Source: Stenotrophomonas sp. 169 (GTDB lineage Bacteria; Pseudomonadota; Gammaproteobacteria; Xanthomonadales; Xanthomonadaceae). From it: a DNA stretch of 64,000 nt. Positions 1 through 9,364 of this stretch are shown here, piece by piece; the stretch's first letter is position 1, and each line of letters starts with the position of its first letter. Below the pieces are notes generated by a model. That model did no database searches. It was not told the origin of the DNA and saw nothing but the letters and a program-made list of their open reading frames with translations. The DNA is taken from NCBI RefSeq assembly GCF_014621775.1, contig NZ_CP061204.1, positions 2,128,501 through 2,192,500 on the forward strand, given 5' to 3'. The position numbers and the translations under genes are program-made.

Positions 1-58
1 TCGGCAGGAGAGCAAAGGCACCGCGCGGTGCGCTCGCCGAGCGTGGCTCGGCGCTACC
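1..58. repeat. SMAG-type REP pair, left unit cut by window edge
   Basis: Positions 1-20 match the tail of the unit seen complete near 3880 and 9280. An inverted GTAG-headed hairpin follows, ending CGGCGCTACC at about 58. It lies just beyond the 3' end of the GH15 gene, where such repeats commonly sit. Confidence 0.8.
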
Positions 59-82
59 ATGGGTCCGTCAAGGGCCGTGCTT

Positions 83-1900
83 TTATTTGCCGGCCACGGC
101 GAAGGCGGCGTGGATAAGGGCCAGATGACTCAATCCCTGGGGGGTGTTGCCCAGGCCCTGCTCGGTCGCCGGGTCCCACATTTCGGGCATCAGCCCGACG
201 TCGTTGCGGACCCGTGCCAGAAGGGATTCGAACAACCGCTTGGCCTCTTCCGGCTCGCCCAGCAGCCCGTACGCCTCCACCATCCAGAACGCGCAGCTGA
301 TGAACGTGCCTTCGCACTCCTGCATCCCGCTGTAACGCCACAGCAGGTCCCCGCTGGCATCGCACAACTCGCGCCGCATCGCATTACGGGTGGCGATGAA
401 GCGCTCCCGCCGAACGTCTGCCAGTCCGAAACGGCACGCCAGCATCAGGCTCGCATCCAGCCGATCGCTGCCGGCATGCATTACATAGGTCTGCCGCGCC
501 TCGTCCCAACAGTGCGCATCGATCCAGTCCAGGATGCGCTCTTTTTCCCGCTGCCATCGCGGCAAGCGCGCGGTGGTGATATGGCCTTTTTCGGCCAGTT
601 CGCAGGCACGTCGCAACGCCATCCAGCACTCGACCTTGGACATCGTGTAGTGCTGCATGTCTTCAAGCTCCCAGAATCCGCTGTCCTTGCGCATCCAACC
701 GTCGGCACACTCTTCGGCCAGCTCGAACAGCAGACGCGCGGTGGAAGGGTCGAAGATATGGCCAGCATCGATCATGCGGCTGGCCATCTCCATGACGTCA
801 CCGTAGCCACAGGTCTGCAACTGGTCGGTTGCGGTATTGCCCACGCGCACCGGCTGGCTGTTGCGATAACCGGGCACCTCCACGTAACGCTCCTCTTCCA
901 CCCGCTCGCCGCGCAGCGTGAAACAGGGTGCCAAGCCAGGCCGGTGGCGGCCGATGGTGGTCATCAGCCAACTGAAACCCGCCTTCGCATCTGGCGTTGC
1001 GCCCACGCGCAGGAAAGCTTTGATCACATAGGCCGCATCGCGTACCCAGGCATAGCGGTAATCCCAGTTCTTGTCACCGCCGATGCGCTCCGGCAAGGAC
1101 GCGCTGACCGCCGCGGCGATGGCACCGGTGGGCGCGAACCAGAGGAACTTCAGCGCCAGCGCGGAGCAGATCACTTCTTCCCGGTAGGTGCTCGTGCACT
1201 TCAGGTCCGCCACCCACTGTCGCCACTCCCGGTCGGAGCGGTCGATGCGCGTGTCGATCTCCTGCAGCGGCGGCACCGGCAAGACTTCATCCTGCGAGGC
1301 GAGCAGGGCGACGATGTCCTGCTCGCCCGCGTCGAGGACCAGAACGCCGCGCACCTGCCGGTCATCGCAGGTCTCCACCTGCAGTCGTGGAGAATAATGA
1401 AGCATGGTCATCACCGGGCCGACGTGGTGCACGCATCCGTTCGGCGTTTCGCTCATCCACGGCGTGCAGGTGCCGCCCCGGTTACCGGGTTGGTACAAGA
1501 GATCGAACGTGACGCTGCCGTCCAGTACGTCGACACGGCGGGCGAGTTCCGACCACGGCAGCCGACCTGCCGGGCCGCTGTTCAACGATTCGGTGATACG
1601 CGCCGTGCCACTGGCCGTCCGCACCTCGGTTTCCAGCACGTTGCTGTTATGCCGGTAACGTCGCTGCACGTGCTGGCTGTCGCGTGGCTGCAGGACGAAG
1701 CGCCCGCCCTCCGGTGCATCCAGCAGCCGGTCCAGCAGCGGCGGGGCATCCATGCACGGTGCACACCACCAGTCGATGCTGCCGTCGGGTGCGATCAGCG
1801 CACTGGAGCGGCCATCCCCGATGGCGGCGTACCCGTTGATCGGTGCATAGCCGTCCGCATCGCGCCGGGTGTCGATGCCCGCAACGTCGGCAGACGTCAC
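83..1900 (-). CDS. GH15 family glucoside hydrolase (trehalase/glucoamylase-like)
   Basis: A 605-residue GH15 protein, the usual length for bacterial members without a signal peptide. It would hydrolyse alpha-linked glucosides, most plausibly trehalose, in the cytoplasm. The N-terminal beta domain starts [14 protein letters not shown] (residues 18-30), typical of this group. The alpha/alpha-barrel carries [12 protein letters not shown] (278-289) and FWELED (409-414), and the C-terminal stretch has LMPEMWDP, where the second catalytic glutamate is expected. The frame is open far upstream, but the chosen start is a GTG overlapping the stop of the preceding SDR gene (GTGA at 1900-1897). Upstream sequence in this frame is only the shadow of that SDR. 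It is the last gene of a three-gene minus-strand operon with two SDRs. Substrate is inferred, not shown. Confidence 0.93.
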   Translation of the reverse strand: MTSADVAGIDTRRDADGYAPINGYAAIGDGRSSALIAPDGSIDWWCAPCMDAPPLLDRLLDAPEGGRFVLQPRDSQHVQRRYRHNSNVLETEVRTASGTARITESLNSGPAGRLPWSELARRVDVLDGSVTFDLLYQPGNRGGTCTPWMSETPNGCVHHVGPVMTMLHYSPRLQVETCDDRQVRGVLVLDAGEQDIVALLASQDEVLPVPPLQEIDTRIDRSDREWRQWVADLKCTSTYREEVICSALALKFLWFAPTGAIAAAVSASLPERIGGDKNWDYRYAWVRDAAYVIKAFLRVGATPDAKAGFSWLMTTIGRHRPGLAPCFTLRGERVEEERYVEVPGYRNSQPVRVGNTATDQLQTCGYGDVMEMASRMIDAGHIFDPSTARLLFELAEECADGWMRKDSGFWELEDMQHYTMSKVECWMALRRACELAEKGHITTARLPRWQREKERILDWIDAHCWDEARQTYVMHAGSDRLDASLMLACRFGLADVRRERFIATRNAMRRELCDASGDLLWRYSGMQECEGTFISCAFWMVEAYGLLGEPEEAKRLFESLLARVRNDVGLMPEMWDPATEQGLGNTPQGLSHLALIHAAFAVAGK

Positions 1901-2796
1901 GGCAGCAGCATCCCGCCCGTTGCACCGATCACTTCGCCGGTGATGTAGCTCGACTCCTGCGTTGCCAGCAGCACGTACGCCGATGCCATCTCGACCGGCT
2001 GGCCCGCACGCTTCAGCGGGGTCTGTGAACCAAACTCCGGGATCGCCTCCGGTGGCTGTCCGCCAGCAGGCTGCAGCGGGGTCCAGACCGGACCCGGCGC
2101 AACCGCGTTGACCCGGATGCCGCGCTCTGCGACCTGCTGCGCCAGCGCCTTGGTGAAGTTGACGATGGCCGCTTTCGTCGGCGCATAGTCGAGCAGGTTG
2201 GGGGAGGGCTGATACGCCTGGATCGAGGCGGTGTTGATGATGGTGGCGCCCGCCGGCAGATGCGGCAGCGCGGCCTTGCACACCCAGAACAGCGCATGGA
2301 CGTTGGTGCGGAAGGTCGCGTCGAACTGTTCTGTGCTCAGGTCTTCGATTTTTTCCACCGCGACCTGCTTGCCGGCAATGTTGGCCACGACGTCCAGACC
2401 GCCAAGGGCCTCCACCGCCTTGGCCACCAGCGCACTGCAGAACTGCTCGTCCTGCAGGTCACCGGGCACCGCAACGGCCTTGCGCCCCTCGGCCTTTATC
2501 AACGCCACCACCTCGGCGGCGTCCTGTTCTTCCTCCGGCAGGTAGTTCAGCACGATATCGGCGCCCTCGCGTGCGAACGCGATCGCAACGGCGCGTCCGA
2601 TGCCCGAGTCGGCGCCCGTGACCAAGGCCTTTCGTCCCTTCATGCGGCCAAGTCCGACGTACGACGTTTCGCCATGATCGGCTGAGGGGGAAAGTGCATG
2701 CACGGTGCCCGGCGCCGTCTGCACCTGCGCGGGATAGGTCGGCTGCGGGAACTGGGTAAGCGGATTCTGCATGTCGTACTGATTGCGGGTGGTCAT
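1897..2796 (-). CDS. yghA: YghA-like short-chain dehydrogenase
   Basis: A 299-residue NAD(P)-dependent SDR. The N-terminal extension (1-55) and the segments [20 protein letters not shown] and [14 protein letters not shown] are close to E. coli YghA. The cofactor motif TGADSGIG is near residue 60. The catalytic serine and the Y-x3-K pair (YAPTK) are near 200-215. AAGGAA lies five bases before the ATG. The gene starts 35 bases after the upstream SDR and its stop overlaps the GTG start of GH15, so the three are probably one transcript. Relatives often belong to general stress or sporulation-type regulons; the physiological substrate is unknown. Confidence 0.93.
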   Translation of the reverse strand: MTTRNQYDMQNPLTQFPQPTYPAQVQTAPGTVHALSPSADHGETSYVGLGRMKGRKALVTGADSGIGRAVAIAFAREGADIVLNYLPEEEQDAAEVVALIKAEGRKAVAVPGDLQDEQFCSALVAKAVEALGGLDVVANIAGKQVAVEKIEDLSTEQFDATFRTNVHALFWVCKAALPHLPAGATIINTASIQAYQPSPNLLDYAPTKAAIVNFTKALAQQVAERGIRVNAVAPGPVWTPLQPAGGQPPEAIPEFGSQTPLKRAGQPVEMASAYVLLATQESSYITGEVIGATGGMLLP

Positions 2797-2831
2797 TGCG
2801 GTTCCTTGGGGGGAGGGAGTGAGCCGAAGCG

Positions 2832-3697
2832 TTACAGCGTTGCGGCACCGCCGGAGATCGTCAGCAGTGCGCCCGAGGTGTAGCTCGAGCTGTCAGCCGC
2901 CAACATCACGTACGCCGAGGCGAGTTCCGCCGGCTGGCCCGGGCGACCAAACGGCGTCTGGCTGCCGAACTGCTCGACTTCCTCGGCGGCCATGCCAGCA
3001 GGAATGAAGGGGGTCCAGATCGGGCCGGGCAGCACCGCGTTCACGCGGATGCCTTTTTCGGCCAGCAGTCCTGCCAGTCCGATGGTGAGGTTGGCCAACG
3101 CGCCCTTGGTGCTGGAGTAGGGGAGGATGTTCGGAGTGGGCTTTTTCGAGTTCACCGACGCGGTATTGATGACCGAACCGCCGTCCTTCAGGTACGGCAC
3201 CGACAGACGCGTGAGGTTGAATACCGCGTGCACATTGGTTTCAAACGTCTTGCGCCAGTCTTCGAGCGTGATCTCGTCGAAGGATTCGTAGTAGCGCTGG
3301 TAGGCGGCGTTGTTGACCAGAATGTCCAGTCCACCCAGCTCGTCGGTCACGCGCTTGATCAGCGCTTCGGCCTGCGCGTCATCGCTCACGTCACAAGGGC
3401 AGAGCACGGCCTTCTGGCCGGCCTTTTCGATCAGCGCGGCGATGCTCTCCGCATCTTTTTCCTCACCCTTGAGGAAAGCGATCGCCACATCGGCCCCTTC
3501 CCGTGCGTAGGCAATGGCGACGGCAGCGCCGATGCCGCTGTCGCCGCCGGTGATCAGGGCTTTCTTGCCTTTCAGCAGCCCGTGGCCGACATAGCTGTCC
3601 TCACCGTGGTCGGGGCGCGGCTCCATCTTGTCCGTCTTGCCGGGAAGGACTGCTGAGGGGTGTTGAACGGGGGCTTGGGGTAATTGGGGACTGGCAT
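2832..3697 (-). CDS. short-chain dehydrogenase with apparent 5' frameshift
   Basis: SDR related to the next gene, with TGGDSGIG cofactor motif, YSSTK active site and a C-terminal GG-rich end. The uninterrupted frame begins at ATG 3626 (264 residues, [14 protein letters not shown]), which is short at the N terminus for this family. A good ribosome site (GGAG, 3710-3707) sits eight to nine bases before ATG 3697. That start reads [19 protein letters not shown] in another frame, the proline-rich leader expected for these SDRs. Adding one C in the 3640-3641 run (+ strand) would join the leader to [14 protein letters not shown]. Either the gene carries a one-base deletion or the assembly dropped a base. 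It is the first gene of the operon ending with GH15. Confidence 0.82.
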
Positions 3698-3799
3698 CAG
3701 CATTTACTCCGGGGGCAGCAGGGAAGCCGGAGTGTGGCGGGGCGACGGTAAAGCGCGTGGCCCCGGGATGTCTGCGTGATGTGGAGAGGGCACGGGACG

Positions 3800-3984
3800 A
3801 AGCGCCGCGCTGCGCGCTCGCCGAGCGTGGCTCGGCGCTACCAGACCGTGCACGCAGCCGTTGTAACGCCGAGCCGTGCTTCGGCGGGAGAGCAAAGGCG
3901 CCGCGCGGCGCGCTCGCCGAGCGTGGCTCGGCGCTACCAGGCCGTGCATGCAGCCGTTGTAGCGCCGAGCCGTGCTCGGCGGGA
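3800..3984. repeat. four SMAG-type REP hairpins in alternating orientation
   Basis: Hairpins ending in CTACC at about 3842 and 3937 (minus orientation) alternate with GTAG/GTAA-headed hairpins starting at about 3862 and 3958 (plus orientation). Near-identical spacers (AGAGCAAAGGCGCCGCGC) separate them. They fill most of the gap between the divergent SDR and sugar-dehydrogenase operons. Confidence 0.88.
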
Positions 3985-4104
3985 TCCTGACTTCACGCGG
4001 CACACCGTGTTGACGGTGTAAACAGATCGTTCTGCGCTTCACTCCACGCTCACCTGGCGGTGCAATCCGCAATCAAGTTGTTGAATGCGATCAATTAAAG
4101 CGTC

Positions 4105-4139
4105 GGTAGCGCTATTAGTTGCATATTTGAATTAATAGC
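4105..4139. promoter_or_regulatory. possible LacI-type operator upstream of the sugar-dehydrogenase operon
   Basis: GGTAGCGCTA at 4105-4114 matches the core of the two palindromes in the xylose locus of this window. It overlaps a second inverted repeat, GCTATTA (4111-4117) and TAATAGC (4133-4139). It lies 56-90 bases before the first start codon in AT-rich DNA, outside the REP units. Binding is inference. The rest of 3985-4194 shows nothing else recognisable. Confidence 0.4.
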
Positions 4140-4194
4140 TCCGCCAATTGATGGTGTCTCCGCAGCCTGCAATCATGCGGAGCTTCCCCCTCAC

Positions 4195-4785
4195 ATGCCG
4201 CATTGGAACGTTTCCGTGGACGATAGCAACGGTGATGCGGGCTCTGAACAACCGCATGCGTGGTCACGTCGGAGATTTCTTCTGGCGTCGGCCTCGATGG
4301 CGCTGTTCGCAGCCTGCCGTCGCAGCGATACCGCTGCTGTCGGCACCCAGCCAAGCGCCAACCAGCAAGCCGACTCCGGCCCGTCAGACGCTGATGCGGC
4401 CGCAGATGCCAGGTTCCTGGCGTTGTCCAGTGCCCTGACCGGCAAGCACGATCTGGATCCCTACGTGTCCGGGCGCATCCGCGCTGCGATGGCCGTCCAT
4501 GAGCCGGCCACCACGTCCACGCTGGATGCGCTCCAGCGCTTGGCCGGCACAGTGGACTCACCGGAGGAGTTCATTGCCATCCCGGCTGTCCGCGACGCTG
4601 CGTTGGTGATCGTCGCGGCCTGGTACACCGGCACGGTAGGCAAGGGCACCGACGCAGTCACCGTGGCCTACCGTGATGCGCTCATGCAGCATCCGGTCGC
4701 CGACGGCATCTTCCCGGCAACCTACGCCAGGGGTGGCCCTGCGTGGTGGGTTGCTGCGCCTCCGCCGGCCGTCGCCGCACGCTGA
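4195..4785 (+). CDS. sugar dehydrogenase small (gamma) subunit, Tat-exported
   Basis: A 196-residue protein with a twin-arginine signal (SRRRFLLASASMALFAAC, about 24-41), followed by the helical domain of membrane-bound sorbitol/glucose dehydrogenase small subunits (ALSSALTG, then FIAIPAVRDAALVIVAAWYTG). The C terminus ARGGPAWWVAAPP is typical of the family. In FAD-dependent glucose dehydrogenases this subunit carries the cofactor-loaded catalytic subunit out through the Tat system. The GMC subunit follows 64 bases later, then cytochrome and porin. The start is not firmly fixed; a Met further upstream would not change the signal. Function rests on family resemblance and operon order. Confidence 0.87.
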   Translation: MPHWNVSVDDSNGDAGSEQPHAWSRRRFLLASASMALFAACRRSDTAAVGTQPSANQQADSGPSDADAAADARFLALSSALTGKHDLDPYVSGRIRAAMAVHEPATTSTLDALQRLAGTVDSPEEFIAIPAVRDAALVIVAAWYTGTVGKGTDAVTVAYRDALMQHPVADGIFPATYARGGPAWWVAAPPPAVAAR

Positions 4786-4849
4786 AAACATCCTGATCCT
4801 GTCGATAGCCGCGCGGCGCTGATGCACCGCGCCTCCGGAGTGCTGTTCC

Positions 4850-6490
4850 GTGAAGAAACCTACATTCAACAACGGTGACGTCGAGGCAGACGTCATCGTG
4901 GTCGGTTCCGGCGTCGTTGGCGCGCTGGTGGCCAACCAGCTCGTCGCCGCCGGTCACAGCGTGGTGATGCTGGAGGCCGGCCCGCGCCTGAAACGGGCCG
5001 AGGTCGTGCAGAACTGGCGTAACGCGAGCTTCGAACGCCGCTTGGGCAGTGACTTCCAGGGCCCGTACCCGCAGTCGCCACACGCCACTGCACCGCTGTA
5101 TTTTCCAGCCAACGACTACGTCGCCCTGAGCGGCCCCGATGCCAGCAGTTTCCGCCAAGGCTTCATCAAGGCGGTCGGCGGCACTACCTGGCACTGGGCG
5201 GCGTCGTGCTGGCGCCACCTGCCGGTGGATTTCAAGATGAAGTCAGCTTACGGCGTGGGCCGCGACTGGCCCATCGCCTACGCGGACATCGAGGACTACT
5301 ACTGCCGGGCAGAAGAAGCGCTAGGCGTATCGGGGCCTAATGATCCGACGCGGCAGAGCCCGCGCGAACGATCGCGGCCCTATGTGGCAGACATGATTCC
5401 CTGGGGGCACGGCGACGCCACCTTCGCCGAGGTCGTCAACCCGCACGGCTACAACCTGGTGCCGATCCCGCAGGGCCGCACCATCCAGCCCTGGAACGAG
5501 CGGCCCGCCTGTTGTGGCAACAACAACTGCCAACCCATCTGCCCGATCGGTGCCATGTACAACGGCATCCACACCGTCGATGCGGCCGAGAAGAAAGGCG
5601 CGGTCGTGCTGGAAGAGGCCGTGGTCTACCGCATCGACACCGATGCGCAGAACACCGTCACCGCCGTGCACTGGTACGACCGTGACCGGGTCAGCCACAA
5701 GGCCACCGGCCGACAGTTCGTCATCGCCTGCAACGCCCTGGAAACGCCGCGTCTGCTGCTGCTGGCGGCCAACGAACAGAACCCGACCGGCATCGCCAAT
5801 GGATCTGATCAGGTCGGACGCAACATGATGGATCACTCCGGTTTCCACTGCTCCTTCATTGCCGACCGCCCGATCTGGCTCGGCCGCGGGCCGGCGCAGT
5901 CCAGCTGCATGGTCGGCCCGCGTGACGGCAGTTTCCGGGCGGACTACTCGGCCAACAAGATCATCCTCAACAACATCAGTCGCGTGCCGGTCGCTACCCA
6001 ACAAGCGCTTGCGATGGGGCTGGTCGGTGATGCCCTCGACGCGGAAATCCGCCGCCGGGCGGTGTATGGCGTGGATCTGTCCATCAGCCTGGAACCCTTG
6101 CCGGACCCGACCAACCGCCTCACCCTGTCCACATCCCGGGTGGATGGGCTGGGCCTTGCCTGCCCGGACATCCACTATTCGCTCGGCGACTACGCCCGCA
6201 AGGGGTATGACAAGGCATGCGAGCAGCTGCGGCACATCGGCTCGCTGTTCAATGCCGAAGAATTCAACATCACCACCGCGCTCAATGCGAACAACCACAT
6301 CATGGGGTCCACCATCATGGGCAGCGACCCGCGCGATTCGGTGGTGGATGAAAACTGCCGCGCGCACGACCACGCCAACCTGTGGCTGCCCGGCGGCAGT
6401 GCGATGGTGTCGGCAAGCGTGGTCAACAGCACCCTGACCATGGCCGCGCTGGGTCTGAAGACGGCCGACGCCATAGAGCGTGCGCTGTGA
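4850..6490 (+). CDS. GMC-family FAD sugar dehydrogenase catalytic subunit with 3Fe-4S motif
   Basis: A 546-residue flavoprotein that oxidises a sugar in the periplasm. GSGVVG (19-24) binds FAD. Cysteines 221, 222, 227 and 231 (CC-x4-C-x3-C, in CCGNNNCQPICPIGA) match the [3Fe-4S] ligands of bacterial FAD-glucose dehydrogenases such as the Burkholderia cepacia enzyme. The C-terminal catalytic histidine region is NANNHIMGSTIMG, then GGSAMVSASVVNSTLT. It has no signal of its own, consistent with piggy-back export by the Tat small subunit. Its stop overlaps the GTG start of the cytochrome gene, so expression is coupled. Substrate could be glucose, sorbitol or a related aldose. Confidence 0.92.
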   Translation: MKKPTFNNGDVEADVIVVGSGVVGALVANQLVAAGHSVVMLEAGPRLKRAEVVQNWRNASFERRLGSDFQGPYPQSPHATAPLYFPANDYVALSGPDASSFRQGFIKAVGGTTWHWAASCWRHLPVDFKMKSAYGVGRDWPIAYADIEDYYCRAEEALGVSGPNDPTRQSPRERSRPYVADMIPWGHGDATFAEVVNPHGYNLVPIPQGRTIQPWNERPACCGNNNCQPICPIGAMYNGIHTVDAAEKKGAVVLEEAVVYRIDTDAQNTVTAVHWYDRDRVSHKATGRQFVIACNALETPRLLLLAANEQNPTGIANGSDQVGRNMMDHSGFHCSFIADRPIWLGRGPAQSSCMVGPRDGSFRADYSANKIILNNISRVPVATQQALAMGLVGDALDAEIRRRAVYGVDLSISLEPLPDPTNRLTLSTSRVDGLGLACPDIHYSLGDYARKGYDKACEQLRHIGSLFNAEEFNITTALNANNHIMGSTIMGSDPRDSVVDENCRAHDHANLWLPGGSAMVSASVVNSTLTMAALGLKTADAIERAL

Positions 6491-7881
6491 GGGCGGCTGC
6501 GCTGGTCCTGTTGGCCGCGGCGTGGGCGCTGTGCGTGCCCGCGGCCCATGCAGACGATGCGGTGGAGCGGGGACGTTACCTGGCCACGGCCGGTGACTGC
6601 ATGGCCTGCCACACCAAGCCGACCGACGGCAAAGCCTACGCCGGCGGCTACGCCATCGCCTCGCCGATGGGGCAGATATGGGCCAGCAACATCACCCCGT
6701 CAGTGAAGTTCGGCATCGGCCGCTATAGCGAAGCCGACTTCGAACGCGCCGTACGCCAGGGCATCCGCAAGGATGGCGCCCGCCTGTATCCGGCGATGCC
6801 GTACACCGCGTATGCCAAGCTGAGCGAGCAGGACATCCACGATCTGTACGCCTACTTCATGGCCGAGGTGAAACCGGTCGATGAGGTGTCCCCGTCCACC
6901 GACCTGCCGTTCCCGTTCAACATGCGCTTTTCGATGGCGGGCTGGAACCTGCTGTTCCTGGATGACGCGCCGTTCGTCGCCGAGCCCGCCAAGGATGCCC
7001 AGTGGAATCGTGGCGCTTATCTGGTCGAAGGCCTAGAGCACTGCGGCAGCTGTCATACGCCGCGCGGGCTGCTGATGCAGGAAAAGTCCAGCCAGCCGTT
7101 GGCAGGAGGCTCGCTGGGGCTGTGGTACGCCCCCAACATCACCTCTGACCCGGTGAGCGGTATCGGGGCGTGGACCGATCAGGAGATCACCCAGTACCTG
7201 AAAACCGGCAAGGTGAGCGGCAAGGCGCAGGCCGGCGGCGGCATGGCAGAGGCCATAACCCACAGCCTGTCCCACCTTACCGATGACGACATCGCATCAA
7301 TCGTCACCTACCTGCGCACGGTGCCCCCGGTGGCGGACGCGGGCATGACCCGCAGCGCCTCTTCCTGGTCGCTGCGGGAGGGCGGCGCCACGACTGCCGG
7401 AGAGGCCCGCCTGCGCGGCACCTCGCTGCCGCTGGACAACGGCCAGGTGGTCTACGACGGCTCCTGCGCCAGCTGCCACGGCAGTCGCGGCGAGGGCAGC
7501 ACGGATCAGTACTACCCGTCCTTGACCCATAACAGCACGGTGGGCGCAGCGACCCCGCAGAACCTGCTGGCGACCATCCTGAGCGGCGTAGACCGCGAGG
7601 TGGCGGGTGAGCACGTGCTGATGCCGCACTTCTCCACGGGCTCGTACGTGCAACCGCTGACCGACACGGAAATCGCCAACGTCGCGACCTACGTACGACA
7701 GCAGTTCGGTCCCGGTGACAGCGTATCGTTGGACGACGTCAAGCGCGCACGCGCGGGCGGTCCAGCGCCGTTGCTGATGACGCTCACCACCTACGGCCTG
7801 CCGGCAGCCGGACTGCTGTTCATCGGGCTGGTGTACTGGCTGTGGCGTCGTCGCGCCGCGCGCAGGAAGAGGGGGCTGTGA
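6487..7881 (+). CDS. triheme cytochrome c subunit of sugar dehydrogenase
   Basis: A 464-residue electron-transfer subunit taking electrons from the GMC subunit towards ubiquinone. Signal peptide 1-22 ends AAHA. Three heme sites are CMACH (38-42), CGSCH (186-190) and CASCH (327-331). A single C-terminal membrane helix (about 430-452) is followed by a basic tail. The start is the GTG at 6487, which overlaps the upstream stop (GTGA); longer readings would run into the shadow of the GMC gene. Length and heme count match the beta subunit of three-part FAD-glucose, gluconate and alcohol dehydrogenases. Confidence 0.92.
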   Translation: MRAAALVLLAAAWALCVPAAHADDAVERGRYLATAGDCMACHTKPTDGKAYAGGYAIASPMGQIWASNITPSVKFGIGRYSEADFERAVRQGIRKDGARLYPAMPYTAYAKLSEQDIHDLYAYFMAEVKPVDEVSPSTDLPFPFNMRFSMAGWNLLFLDDAPFVAEPAKDAQWNRGAYLVEGLEHCGSCHTPRGLLMQEKSSQPLAGGSLGLWYAPNITSDPVSGIGAWTDQEITQYLKTGKVSGKAQAGGGMAEAITHSLSHLTDDDIASIVTYLRTVPPVADAGMTRSASSWSLREGGATTAGEARLRGTSLPLDNGQVVYDGSCASCHGSRGEGSTDQYYPSLTHNSTVGAATPQNLLATILSGVDREVAGEHVLMPHFSTGSYVQPLTDTEIANVATYVRQQFGPGDSVSLDDVKRARAGGPAPLLMTLTTYGLPAAGLLFIGLVYWLWRRRAARRKRGL

Positions 7882-9149
7882 TGCGCGCATCGTCTGTGGT
7901 GCTGTCGCTGGCTGCGCTGCTCGCCGCGCAGCAGGCCGCTGCCGCCGAGGCGCGCCTTGAGCCCGCCGCCAAGCCGGTCGACACGGTAAAGCAGGTGCCG
8001 CTCAGCACGGGCCTGCCACTGCGTGCATGGCTGCAGGATGCCGGCATCACTCCCACTGCCCGCGCCGTGGTGTCATCGGCGTATGCGGATGGCGGCTACC
8101 GTGGTTCGGGCAGCGCGACGGCCACGCATCTTGATCTTGGCGCCATCATCGATACCGGCAAGGCCCTGGGCGTCGACGGCACGGTCAGGATCGTGCTGTC
8201 CGACCGCTTCGGCCAGGCAGTGCATGACCGCTACACCGGCAGCTACATCCAGAACCAGGCGTTCTGGGGACAGGGCCAGAATTTCCGCCTCAACGAGGTG
8301 TCCTACGAACGCTCGCTGCTGGACAAGCGGCTCAGCCTGAAGGGTGGCTTCTTCTCGATGGGCAACGATTTCGGTGGCCTGCCGTATACCTGCAATTTCA
8401 ACAACAACGGACAGTGTGGCCACCCATTGGGGCCGATCTACAGCTCGGGCTGGCTGGATAATCCCACCGGCCAATGGGGGCTGCGTGCCAAATGGTCCGA
8501 CCCCTCCGGCTGGTACGCACAGACCGGTGTGTTCGATGTGAACCCCTCGCGCAAGCAGGCCGACAATGGGTTCAAGCTCGCGCTGGATGGAAACACGGGC
8601 CTGTTCTTCCCGGTGGAGCTGGGCTTCGTCCATGATCCCGGCCAGCGCGGTTACGGCGGCACCTATAAGGTCGGCTATTACCGGGACACGTCCAACGCCG
8701 TGCAGCTGGGCGACCCTGCGGCACGCGAGGCTTCGCACCGTAGCGGCGAGTACATCCAGCTTGCACAGCGCATCTGGAAGCCGGAGGCAGAGACGGTGCG
8801 TGGCGTGTCCGCGTTTGCCATCGCCACCCAGGCCGATGTGCGGACGGGGTCGCTGCGGCGTTCGTGGGAGCTCGGCGTAAGCTGGCGCGGCCCGTTCCGC
8901 GCACGCGAGGACGATATCGTCAGTGTCGGGTGGACCCGGCTGGATTTCTCCGACCGGCTGCAGGCGCAGCAACGCAGCAGCGGTGAGCCCGTGCAGACCC
9001 GTGAGCAGATGCTGGAGGTGAACTACGGCGTGCAGGTTGCGCCCTGGCTGATCCTGCGGCCGGCGGCGCAATATGTGACCCGGCCTTCCGGCCTGTCCGA
9101 ACGGCCCGATGCCTGGGTGTTCACCCTGCAGGCGCAGGCCACGCTGTAG
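7881..9149 (+). CDS. oprB: OprB-type carbohydrate-selective porin
   Basis: A 422-residue outer-membrane beta-barrel with a signal peptide ending about residue 22 (QQAAAAEA). It shows OprB family hallmarks: an ATHLDLGAIIDTGK strand, then MGNDFG, YSSGW and NPTGQWGLRAKW, alternating strands throughout and a C terminus FTLQAQATL. A strong AGAGGGGG site precedes ATG 7881, which overlaps the cytochrome stop (TGATG). OprB proteins admit glucose and other monosaccharides into the periplasm, so this gene would supply substrate to the dehydrogenase encoded just upstream. Confidence 0.9.
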   Translation: MRASSVVLSLAALLAAQQAAAAEARLEPAAKPVDTVKQVPLSTGLPLRAWLQDAGITPTARAVVSSAYADGGYRGSGSATATHLDLGAIIDTGKALGVDGTVRIVLSDRFGQAVHDRYTGSYIQNQAFWGQGQNFRLNEVSYERSLLDKRLSLKGGFFSMGNDFGGLPYTCNFNNNGQCGHPLGPIYSSGWLDNPTGQWGLRAKWSDPSGWYAQTGVFDVNPSRKQADNGFKLALDGNTGLFFPVELGFVHDPGQRGYGGTYKVGYYRDTSNAVQLGDPAAREASHRSGEYIQLAQRIWKPEAETVRGVSAFAIATQADVRTGSLRRSWELGVSWRGPFRAREDDIVSVGWTRLDFSDRLQAQQRSSGEPVQTREQMLEVNYGVQVAPWLILRPAAQYVTRPSGLSERPDAWVFTLQAQATL

Positions 9150-9182
9150 TCGTCGTCGCCACGGATGGCGTGACACCGCGTT

Positions 9183-9337
9183 GCCCGGCGGGAGAGCAAA
9201 GGCGCCGCGCTGCGCGTTCGCCGAGCGTGGCTCGGCGCTACCAGAACGCGCACGCTGCCGTTGTAGCGCCGAGCCGTGCCCGGCGGGAGAGCAAAGGCGC
9301 CGCGCGGTGCGCTCGCCGAGCGTGGCTCGGCGCTACC
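9183..9337. repeat. SMAG-type REP cluster between convergent genes
   Basis: Two minus-orientation hairpins ending CTACC (about 9243 and 9337) flank a plus-orientation GTAG-headed hairpin (from about 9262). The spacer sequence is the same as in the 3800-3984 cluster. It sits between the porin and the convergent TonB receptor and may act as a bidirectional end signal. Confidence 0.88.
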
Positions 9338-9364
9338 CACCGCGAGCATGCCCCCCGATCCCGG

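Noticed and set aside
59..1948. A 629-codon open frame on the plus strand opposite the GH15 gene
   Set aside because: It lacks family motifs and mirrors the high-GC antisense of a well-supported GH15/SDR pair. Similar long antisense frames opposite other genes (for example 46036-47955 and 33752-36046) were dismissed for the same reason.
3800..3984. GGTAGCGCC repeats as LacI operators
   Set aside because: They match SMAG REP heads (GTAGCGCCGAGCC), which resemble the xyl-box by chance; the palindromic GCGCTACC centre is not formed.
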